Shown: positions 55,094 to 64,000 of the stretch, one piece after another
Layout of the letters: each line of letters starts with the position of its first letter
Numbering within the stretch: position 1 is the stretch's first letter
Source: Calvatia gigantea
Lineage: Eukaryota > Basidiomycota > Agaricomycetes > Agaricales > Lycoperdaceae
Length of the DNA stretch: 64,000 nucleotides
Assembly: GCA_025093985.1 (NCBI GenBank)
Contig: JACAAK010000002.1
Location: forward strand, 3,534,001 to 3,598,000
Reading direction: 5' to 3'
Position numbers and translations under genes: made by a program
The notes under the pieces: model-generated
What the model saw: the letters and a program-made list of their open reading frames with translations, nothing else
What the model was told of the DNA's origin: nothing
The model's database searches: none

Positions 55094-57607
55094 CATCCCA
55101 TTGACACCCCTGCTATATTACTATGGCGTTATTGGCCCCCAGATGCTCAGGCCTTGCATAATGTCCCCGGACGGAATCTCCTAATGGACCCGAGACAAGT
55201 AACCCTTATCCCTGGACGCCGGAAATTACAAGTTCGTAGGCTACAATCGAGACTATCTTCACTGAAGGCTTTCCACCACGTCCCTCAGGCTATCATTCCT
55301 CAAGCCTCAGGCTCCAGACCTCAGGTTCAACCCCCTACCAATCACACAAATCATTCATTTATCCTGTGATGTTTGTGTATTACAGATCACTCAAAGCCCA
55401 CCTCGACAAGTATTGACATATGTCATTTGCCTGTACTAGTCCTCGGATCAGTTGTATTCACAGTTGAAAGCGCAAATTTTTGGAGTGCGGTTTACCATTG
55501 TCAATACGTGGATGCTCTCACACTACAGTGTCCAGCGTTGTGGAAAAGGTCACGGTGACGAAACAGGAGTGGTGAGGGAACCTGAACCGTGCAAAATAGT
55601 TGTAATGCGTTGCTGATTCCGTTCTAATCCAAATGGTTCCTTTCGCATTATGAGATATTGGATGTTCAAACAGATTCAGACGATGTGACCTCTGGATGCC
55701 TCGTTTCAAGTCCAGTAAAACGTTACCACCTTGGGAATTCATTCAGCTGAACCGTAGAATGGCACCGTCTGAGTCCCGCTAGATTCCGCACGCTTCTCAC
55801 TAGGTATCGAGCATCTACATCAGCCATCGAAGGGGTGGGGGGCTATTTGTGTTTACTCCCCCATGACCTCCCCAATGCATCTGACCTACAGGCCCTAAGC
55901 CCTTTTTGCACACCGGGATGGCTGGTGGTCTTCATTCGCCCTGGGTATTGAGCCGGGATTTTCTTCTTGATTGTAGTGCTTCTCCAACTCCTATTTTTCC
56001 TTCTCGCGGCTAATCAACCCGCCTATTTTTGGTACGTTAGTCCGTTATTTCCTCCATGCAACCAGAGTATTGGTCAGACCTGACAATGAATGGCCATGAC
56101 TAGGTTGGGTGACAGGTCATATTGTTCTTTCAAAGCTACATATCAACTACAAGTACACAGGTGTTACACTCAAGCTTCATCCTATGGGACACAGGTTCAG
56201 TCACGATCAATCCTAACAAATTCAAAAAGGGCCTCGGGGGGGTATTTAGGGGGTTCGGACGGTTGAATTATAAGCGGGATAACAGCGACCTGGCAATCGG
56301 TAATAGGTGTGGTGAAGACATGGAAAGGTTCTCTGTCCGCCCTCACCTGGGTGTCTGGTTTCTTGTCAGGAACAAACCAACCTGCAGACCTGTCTGGTTT
56401 CTCAACACTAAGATCCCGAATAAAGTCAGTAATCAACCCGCCGATGCATCAAAGTAAAGCGAGACTTGCGTGTAGATGTTCTTGCCGTACTGCTCTTGTA
56501 AATTGATGAGCCACACTTTAGTGGGGGGAGCCGTTTCTTGGGCGAGGAAAGCCCACAAGAGCTTATTCTCTTCGACAACAAGTCCTCCTTCAGCCCGAAT
56601 GATGTAGTTGGCTTCGGGTGTGGGAACCGGCAACCTCTCGACGATGAAACGTGGAGGGTCGACGCCCTGGGGAAGGGTGATGATCGGTTTGGGCAACAAG
56701 GACATATCCTCATTTTTACCCCTGCCTATATAGCTGTCGGTGCGCCTGGAACTGATGATGTAGATACCCGATTTAAGTTCCATGATCGAGGAGTGGTGGG
56801 ATGGAAGTACGCTGAGGTGAAGCTCGACAGCTTTTTATACCGTTTTTTGGGGTGGCAAAGGCTTTTGAAAGGAGCATTTCGATTCCACGTTATGGGGCAT
56901 AGATGCGGTCCAGCTCACGAATCTTATCAAAACCACGGCCACTATATCGGTATGCGGCGATGGTACGCTGCTTCTTTCATGAAAGGCTTGCGGCCACAAG
57001 TGTTTGTAGTGGGTCTGGTATCTGTTCTTACGCTTGCCGCAGCTGATTTTGGGGTAATGATCTGGGCTCCCCCACAATGATAAAGGGGATCATTGGTGTT
57101 GATGTAAATATAGACAACCGGGTTCATCTCCAGGACCCAAACTTTAACTCCAAAGGACCAGAATTTCTAAACTGACCTCCAGGGACAAGGTTTATCAAGT
57201 GAAAGACCGCTCATTCCCGTCCCAATCGGCTTTGGCAACGGGGGGCTCGAGGTCTTGACGAGCTCTGATCTCCTCGGGCTGCTTTTTTCGCAAGAACTAC
57301 ATGCCTGGCGCAGCTTTAATTGGACCTCGATTCCGGCATGAACTAATTTCGATTGTCTGTTCTCCTTTTCGTCCAGAGCACGTTCATGGGCTTGTTTAGG
57401 GTTCTACCTTTCTGTCAGACAAAGTTGGGGGTCAATCTCAGAAGCTTTCAAAAAGGCTTCGTCTAACAACCCACTATCCCACCGGCTCATCCCAGTCCGG
57501 AGCTTTTCGCATGTGGAAAGAAATAGTTAATCAATTCAGGACGGGGATTTCGCTTCTTGCAGGAATGAAGTGGCGTGAGACAAAAAGCACCATTCAAGTC
57601 GTGGAAA
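55094..57607. repeat. Inverted inhibitor unit
   Basis: Inverted relative to units 1-3. 55094-55350 matches the reverse complement of 50180-49920; 55500-55640 matches 49770-49620 reversed. The I66 gene at 56197-56783 corresponds to the unit genes, and 57180-57607 matches unit 2 at about 46450-46040. It joins SUV3 homology at about 57608. Confidence 0.75.
56197..56783 (-). CDS. Cnispin-like serine protease inhibitor (I66), inverted copy
   Basis: Second intact I66-type inhibitor, 155 residues, exons 56783-56470, 56407-56347 and 56289-56197. MELKSGIYIISS, SYIGRGKNEDMSLLPKP, PQGVDPPRFIVERLPVP, VEKPDRSAGWFVPDKKPDTQ, VAVIPLIIQPSEPPKYPPEA and LFEFVRIDRD match the other copy closely. Intron 1 begins GCAAGT rather than GTAAGT, a functional GC-AG donor. 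The glycosylation-free, signal-less sequence suggests an intracellular inhibitor. Differences from the copy at 46894 cluster near the N-terminus (IISSRRTDSYIGRG) and may change target specificity; that is inference. Confidence 0.8.
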
Positions 57608-60030
57608 CGTGCAGCGCTTATCTTAAGTCTTCTGTTCAACAATGGAGTAAAAGCTTTCGTACCCTCCAGCGTTTCTAGCGCTTCGGATTCACATCGGAAG
57701 ACATCCAACCCACCCTCGCTGCCTATGCCAAAACCGGCCTATCAGGGTTCCTTCCACACCAACGAACCAAGCCAGATACCAACTCTCGCGGTTTGCCGAT
57801 TGTGCATCTACGAAACCCATGACGCGCCAAGTCGAAGCGGAAATCATATTCAGCAGTATTTTCTTCTCGTGGTGTCGCAACACTGAAGATTCTGCTATAC
57901 TAGACGAACTTGCTTCTTAAGGCAAAATCAACCCGAATACACTCGCGGCGGTGCGGCATTTAGCCGAAGTGTGTCAACGACGACCAGCGGAGGAGTAGTA
58001 CCCCTACGCGCGGAAATTACAACGCAAGTTTATTATGCATGTTGGTCCTACGAATAGTGGGAAGACGCATCATGCTTTGAGAGCTCTCGCTGCTGCGAAG
58101 ACGGGTGTTTATGCTGGACCTTTACGTTTACTCGCGCATGAAATTTGGGAACGTCTCAATTTGGGACAGATCGTCCCTTTAGGAGTCGACCAACATCCAC
58201 CCAACGCCGACACTCCTCTTCCTACGACTACGAGTGCAATTGCAACCACAAACACATCACTCAAAGACCAACCCATAGCCCCCAAAGCCAAAAAACTGCA
58301 CAACTCCTCCTACGCCCGCCAAACTAACATGATCACCGGCGAAGAAAAAAAAATCGTCTCCGAATCCGCAGGTCTCCTCGCCTGCACAATCGAAATGCTC
58401 TCCTTCCGAGCCCAATACGACGTTGCAGTCGTCGACGAAATTCAAATGATCGGAGACCCCCAACGTGGATTCGGTTGGACTTCGGCTGTATTAGGGTTGT
58501 GTGCGAGTGAGATCCATTTGTGTGGGGAGGAGAGTGCTATTGGGGTTGTGAGGGCTTTGTTGGAGGAGACGGGGGATGAGTTGGAGGTGAGGAGGTATGA
58601 GAGGCTTACCCCGTTGAGTGTGGAGGAGACGAGTTTGGGTGGGAGTTATAATCGTCGTGGTGGTGGTGGTGGTGGTGGGATTATGAAAGGGGGATTGTGT
58701 GGTTGCGTTTAGTAGGACGAGGATTTTTGAGATTAAGGAGGAGATTGAGAGGGGGAGTGGGTTAAGGTGTGCGGTTGTGTATGGGAAATTGCCCCCTGAG
58801 ATTCGGAGTGAGCAGGCTGCGTTGTTTAACGATCCTAATTCTGGGTATGATGTGATTATTGGGAGTGATGCGATTGGTATGGGATTAAACTTGTACGCCG
58901 TCTCCTTCTGCCTCTCCCCTTACACATACTCACTCATTACTACATAGAAAAATTCGACGTATCATATTCGACGCAGTAGCCAAAACAGACGGCTCAAATC
59001 GCATAATCCCACTCTCCATCTCCCAAACAAAACAAATCGCAGGCAGAGCCGGACGCTACGGACACACCCTCACTGGCGAAACACCAGGCGGATACACAAC
59101 AACTCTCCATTCCAAAGACCTCCCATACCTCCGCACAGCCCTCTCCCATCCATCCACACCCATACTCACCCATGCCCACATCGGTGCGACGACAGATACA
59201 TTCTCGAGAGTGGTAACCGCACTCCCTCCTTCCACATCACTCGAAACAGTGCAAATGGCACATGTGTACGTAGCCGCACTTCCGAGAGTGTATAAGTACT
59301 CTGTACAGAGTCGCGTGGCGGAGGTGTGTGAATGGGTAGATGAAAAGAGTAAAGGACGATTAACGTGGTGTAAGGAACGGTCTTTAATGGTGAGTCCTGT
59401 GGCGTGGAGGGATGAGGTTGTGGTGAAGGCTGCAGAGGAGATGGTGAAGATGCAGAGGGATGAGATGTGTGTTGGGATTGAGAGGGTGCTGCAGAGTGGG
59501 TTTTATGATGCGCTTGGGTACGTTGAGCGTCAGATGGCAAAGACGAGGTGATCAAGGCGGAAGGGGAGGAGGAGGGAAAGGGAAGGTTGTCGAGGTGAAG
59601 GACTCCGTCCTGTCGTTACTGGAGAGCTTTCCACAAAGTCCTCGTTTTGTATATGTGGATGCATTTCAGGAATGTGGTGGTATACCCTGATCGAGAGAAG
59701 ACAGAGGATTTGAAACATCGTGTGGAGGTTGTGATGAGTTGGGCGTTGTAGCAGATAGGCAAGAAGGATGTTGCGAAACGGTGGGGACAGCAAGTTACCC
59801 TGCGTAGACACCCGTCGCAGTCGCCTTGTAGGTTCGAAAATCATGGATGCGCTGCCGCCAGCGCCCATGACTGGCACGGCCCCCCGAATGATCAGCAACC
59901 ACAGCTGAGGATTGATTATACCGGTCAGAGCGAGGTTGCACGAACGACGAGGCGGTGGGAGCAACCGCCGGATCTATCGACGTTTGAAGAAGTATGTGGA
60001 CTCGCCGAGTTTGAAGGTTGGCAGTCGCAG
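57608..60030 (+). pseudogene. SUV3 pseudogene, 5'-truncated, inverted
   Basis: Copy of SUV3 missing about the first 85-90 codons, fused at 57608 to inhibitor-repeat DNA. Lesions include CAG to TAG at 57676-57678, CAA to TAA at 57918-57920 and an inserted TAG near 57996. A GGT expansion followed by an extra base near 58685 ends the frame at 58712. Helicase motifs I (GPTNSGKTHHALR) and II are still readable, and the intron is retained, so the copy arose by DNA duplication and not through mRNA. Further indels occur in the C-terminal part. It cannot make a full helicase. Confidence 0.88.
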
Positions 60031-60255
60031 TGGTTATTACGTGGTCATGGCCCCTCCACTAAATGTATTTTACTCTCTGGGTAATTTGGGTAATAACTAT
60101 AAATTATCTAGACTCTTACACTCTACTCAACACACGCTCACTTCTTTTCAAACAGACAACCAATGCACAGTTTTCCACCACAGCGTCGATCTCGTTCGGC
60201 GGACTCCGTTCAGTAGCATTCCCGCGTTCCTTTGCCATCTTACATGAACTGTCCC
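60031..60255. repeat. Outer end of the inverted duplication
   Basis: Reverse-complement match to 50420-50182, the downstream flank of SUV3, ending at GAACTGTCCCT. Similarity stops there. Confidence 0.75.
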
Positions 60256-60449
60256 TGCGTTGGGATTTGTGTCATCACGACAGACTATTAAAACTCAAAT
60301 TTTTGGTTTGTTGGCCCACCAAAGTCACGCTTGCGTCCGGCATAGCCAAAATGCGCCGTTAAGTCTCTCCTGGTCATTTTGTAATACGGAACCACTTACA
60401 TTCACGTTACGTGGGTGAACAAAAATATACGGCACAAGTTCCACTGCAA

Positions 60450-62712
60450 TCACTGGAATTCGGGGTCGAGCTCATCATACATCGGGCATAGACTTTTCCA
60501 GTCTTGTGGGTGGATCTGGGACTGGGGCCTCCCGACGTTCTCCTCGAGTGCCTCAGCGAACGCGACTGCGAGACCGGCTTCAAGATGCCAATTGATGTGA
60601 CAATGTAAGAACCAGGCTCCTGGGTTATCGGTGACTAGGCAAAAAAAGTTAATACTACATTAAAGGAGATGGAGTATAAAAAGAACGTACAGAAGCGGAA
60701 GGTCGTGTTGCCACCATTGATGGGGTACACATCGCGACGGAGCGGACTTTACGTGCGCAAGTCAGCGTCATCATCACAGCCGTAACATCCAATTTTCTGT
60801 GCAGAGAAAACTTACTTCTTGAAGTTTGAGTTCACGTCATTGGATGGTAAGACGGCATCGAAGGCATGACCATGCACTGAGGAATTAATTCCGATTAATC
60901 TACATCCTGAACAACAGCAAACACACGAAAGCGAACTTACAATGGAAAGGATGGGCGCCAGTACCTAGGGATAGTCACCTGGATCAACTGAATTCCTCGG
61001 AGCAACGAAGACCTGCTCAGACGGGAGGAGATCCTGTGGCTTCTTAGCTCCGCTCAAAATTTGAAGGAGGACGGGAATAGTGGGTGAGATGTAGGAGACA
61101 CCGTTGATATCGAAGAAGGGCGGGTTGGGCTGAGCAATGTTGAGGATGATGGCTGAGAACAGAGAAAAGAGACATTGAGTCAGAATTTTGGCGAAATAAC
61201 ACTCGTGAGGATATGCTAAGACTCACGGACGTCGGGGGGTCCATCACCGAGCTTGCCTGGGTGCTCAGAAGCGATCGGCTAGTAATTCCAAGTCAACTAC
61301 CCCGAGGAACACGTAACCCTTTTGATAGATACTTACGTGCATCTGCTGGTCGAGCAACTTGGGGCCACCAGGGTTAGGCGTAGTAGGTTCAACATGGCGA
61401 GCACCCTTGTAGCGTAAGATAGCGAGAGTGAGGTTCGGGTTGACTAAAAACGAGCAGGTCAACACCAGAATCCTCCTCAAACAGAATTAAACCCCAAGAA
61501 AGACATAGTTCGGGTTGTTCGCGGGGTTTCCACCAGTGGGAGGAGCATGGATCCAGTAATTGTTGATCGGCTGGTTAGCGTGGAGAATGGCAGAGACACG
61601 TTGAGTAGTGTAGACATCGATGTTCTGGACAGTGACTGGGTCGTGTTCGATACCATCAGGCTCCATAAAGGTAATGTTGTGGTTATCGATGGAGAAGGTG
61701 AAGAATGGAGGGCAAGCCGTAGCGAAGATACGGAGCCTGTAGCGTTTGCCACATTCGACGTTGATAACAGTGGATGGAACTATGCGCGAGGCATAAATGG
61801 GCCGATATATTTTGGCAGGAAGGGATTCTTACCAAGAGGTCCGCCCTTGAAGCGGCCCTTGCCGTTGATGAGACCAGAATCCGCACACCGATCAAGTTTC
61901 ATTAGCAGTCGTCCTGAAAGCATGGTTATAGAACTTACGGGACAATACCACTAGAGAAGAATTGGTTAGTTCTACGGGGAGCAAGAACGTGGTACCAGTC
62001 AGAGAGGGTGATAATAGTGTTCTCATCATCAACATCATAGAGGTGCTTCAGGGGGTCATGGGGATCTGCACAAAGGCATTAAACGCTATTCCGAATTACA
62101 CGGAAATTACTGAAGCGTACCGTATACGACGAAGATACCACGAAGACCGTCGTAGTATTGGGTCGACAAGTGAGAGTGGTACCAGAAGCTGTTAGTGGAA
62201 TGAGATTTCTTTCTTCTGTTGGCGTTACAATCGCACGTACTTTCTGGTTTGGCCAGCAGTGCTGAATTCATAAACGAACGTAGTGTTCGGAGGAATAAGC
62301 CACTGGTTGACGAAGGCCGGGCCGTCCATGTCCGAAGTCCTGGCCTGGAAGAAACCGTGTCAGTGCTAAAAAAGAAAGTTAGCTGCGAGATACCTAAAGG
62401 TACGCCATTGAACTTGCAGTGGAGGCCCTACGCCTCATGAGAGGGCTCATCAGCTTATTGTGAGTGGGGATGACAACACGGTCTCCTTTCCGAACACGAA
62501 TGGCCGGTCCAGGGTAACCACCATTGACCAAGACAGCACTGCGCAAGCCCCTGGTTAGTCCCAAGTAAATGTCAAGGACATAACGCTTACTCCCGTTCGA
62601 ACCCATCAGGGGCAATCCTCTTGTTGTCGATAGTAAAATCGAAGTGACGAACTGCTGCAAACGCGTTCGGGACCAATGCCGCCAAGACGGCAAATGCTGA
62701 AGAGAGCTTCAT
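60450..62712 (-). pseudogene. Laccase with a stop in the HWHG copper motif
   Basis: Secreted multicopper oxidase gene (laccase type, phenol oxidation). Signal peptide MKLSSAFAVLAALVPNAFA. Copper ligands are otherwise present: FWYHSHLSTQYYDGLRG, HPFHLHGHAF (split by an intron) and [20 protein letters not shown] with Leu as the axial residue. The Trp of the first motif, H-W-H-G-F-F-Q, is TGA (62362-62360), giving a stop inside the type 2/3 copper site. Intron 2 starts with GCAAGT (GC-AG). The intron ending before DSGLINGKGRF also lacks a clear AG. Some conserved Cys of classical laccases are replaced (NQWLI, TQYYDG). Gene ends ELDPEFQ at 60450. Otherwise normal length. Confidence 0.8.
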
Positions 62713-62766
62713 CTTGCAAAGATCGCAAAAAAGTGCCCTGAAACCTGGAAGGGTGGAATCTTAACG

Positions 62767-62774
62767 TTTAAATA
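62767..62774 (-). promoter_or_regulatory. TATA-like box of the laccase gene
   Basis: TATTTAAA on the minus strand, 55 nt upstream of the laccase ATG. Position and sequence fit a TATA element; this is not proof of use. Confidence 0.4.
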
Positions 62775-64000
62775 ACGGATTTTTCGATCTATTTCCGCGT
62801 CCCGTGTCTTTCGACCACGCAATTCGAGAACTGTGGGCCTTAGTGTGATTGAAGAGTGCTAGCATTTTCGCACAAACGAGAATACCCGGAACATGATCCC
62901 AGGTTGCTTTGAAGAAGGGTTAGAGACAATTTCGCATTTGATGCTGAAGCACTGACCAACAAGCTGCCAGCTTGTGAATAGAAGCCATAAATACCAAGAT
63001 TACCCACTTGTGGGCATTAATGTCCTCGAAAGTACCTCTAGTGCTTGTTCCCCATAATCCCCACCAGTCAGCAACGAGACGTTTACTACTAGCAGAAGAC
63101 TGAGCATGGGGAGGTCACTCAGGTTGTCTCTTGGTTGAGGAAAACTTCTTTCCATGTTTGGGGTTGGCTCCACGACGAACCTATCTTCGAGGACTCGACT
63201 CCACACGGAACAAAATTTAGTCGGGAAATTCCTTGTCGTCTTTCGACGAAGCATCGCCGCAGGCAACCCTATCTCGAAACGAAAATGCGGTCCTCGATCG
63301 ACCTACCTCGGTACTGTCGACCAAGGAGTCTGCTGAAGCCACCTGTTGAAAACATGCCTTGGCCGGGATTACTGAGTGGACGAGATCGAACTATTTGGGG
63401 TGTGAGGGACCTCTGTGATGGCCAATGGGTGCGTTGTGACTGGGTCCCAGACGATGTTCCCACAAATGCCCGGTGAACAGATCTCTCGACTTCCGGAATC
63501 TGTGACGCATCATTCCCGCCCACAAGCCACGAACCCAAGCTCATATGCGGTATTTGGATATGCTCACAGCACAAAGAGTCTTGGTGCAGTCCCCACTAGC
63601 ACTTTTATACCATCCAACCAGGCTTTCCCTAAAAGACGCAACCCACTATCCTGGATCCGCTCTCACTGCTGTCAGCAAGTGCCGAAGTAGCTTTCCGAAA
63701 TTAGGAACTACCTACCATGCTCATCTCTGGTGAGTGCGTTGACCCAGCCTCATGGTACCCTGAGGCGCCGGCGATGACCCGGGCGGCCACGAGACAACAA
63801 GCTCAGGTCACAGGCCCCGGCAACTACACCACAGATTGCTTCAAGAATTTAAACCCATGCTAGAATGGAAAGAGTCCAGGGTCTCTTCAACGCAGTGTTA
63901 ATCGCAACTACGACCTTAACATAAACCGAAAACCCCCAGTAACCACATCGTATGCTCACCACACTTCTTATACTTCTCGGCGCAACAGATTAACATCTAT
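62775..64000. other. Upstream region of laccase, no gene recognised
   Basis: Short overlapping frames on both strands at 63000-63733, none with a recognisable domain. The longest (63135-63476, plus) is 113 codons. Confidence 0.4.

Noticed and set aside
42925..57607. LTR retrotransposon as the basis of the inhibitor repeats
   Set aside because: No reverse transcriptase, integrase, primer-binding site or terminal TG...CA repeats could be seen in any unit.
57608..60030. Functional second SUV3 gene
   Set aside because: Several stops and frameshifts and the absence of the N-terminus; only partial frames remain.
1..64000. CRISPR arrays, bacterial operons or phage genes
   Set aside because: The window is eukaryotic, with spliceosomal introns throughout; no regular short repeats with spacers were seen.

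Overview
This is a nuclear genome window from a filamentous basidiomycete, most likely a mushroom-forming agaricomycete. The evidence is many spliceosomal introns of about 45-60 nt, a large tandem F-box family, cnispin-like (MEROPS I66) protease inhibitors known from agarics, a secreted laccase, and fungal forms of CDC73, NatC, mS33 and SUV3.

Layout. 1-13.0 kb: a tandem F-box array with two open copies (8149-9219 and 11110-12198) and at least four broken ones; the duplication unit also carried the 3' end of the neighbouring NAA35 gene. 13.0-17.5 kb: NAA35/MAK10 (minus) and mitochondrial tryptophanyl-tRNA synthetase MSW1 (plus) diverge from a 59-bp gap. 17.5-24.4 kb: a C-rich, hairpin-bearing spacer, a hypothetical membrane protein, OPA3, and an intron-containing tRNA-Met(CAT). 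24.4-29.1 kb (minus): a gene or gene pair coding for TPR repeats, two CCCH zinc fingers and three Rossmann-like modules, then a secreted CAP/PR-1 protein. 29.5-33.2 kb: a small ORF ending in KRDEL, an inositol polyphosphate multikinase and the Paf1-complex subunit CDC73. 33.2-38.1 kb: a direct segmental duplication carrying two paralogous multi-pass membrane proteins. 38.6-42.6 kb: a coiled-coil basidiomycete protein and a divergent P450-like protein.

42.9-60.3 kb: an array of roughly 2-3 kb repeat units, each built round a serine-protease inhibitor gene (one intact, one decayed, one deleted), beside the mitochondrial helicase gene SUV3. After mS33 and a hypothetical gene, an inverted copy of [inhibitor unit + 5'-truncated SUV3] follows. 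Relative to the source it is circularly permuted: the order of the two halves is swapped and both outer ends map to the same source point (about 50182). 60.4-62.7 kb: a laccase gene with a stop codon in the HWHG copper motif.

The window therefore mixes conserved housekeeping genes, several of them mitochondrial (MSW1, OPA3, SUV3, mS33), with rapidly turning-over duplicated blocks. One-base reading-frame breaks also occur in genes that should be conserved (the IPMK gene, SUV3 near its C-terminus, the Rossmann-module ORF), so residual assembly indels should be excluded before every frameshift is read as biological. All product names rest on my recognition of motifs and on splice sites followed by eye; no database search was run.
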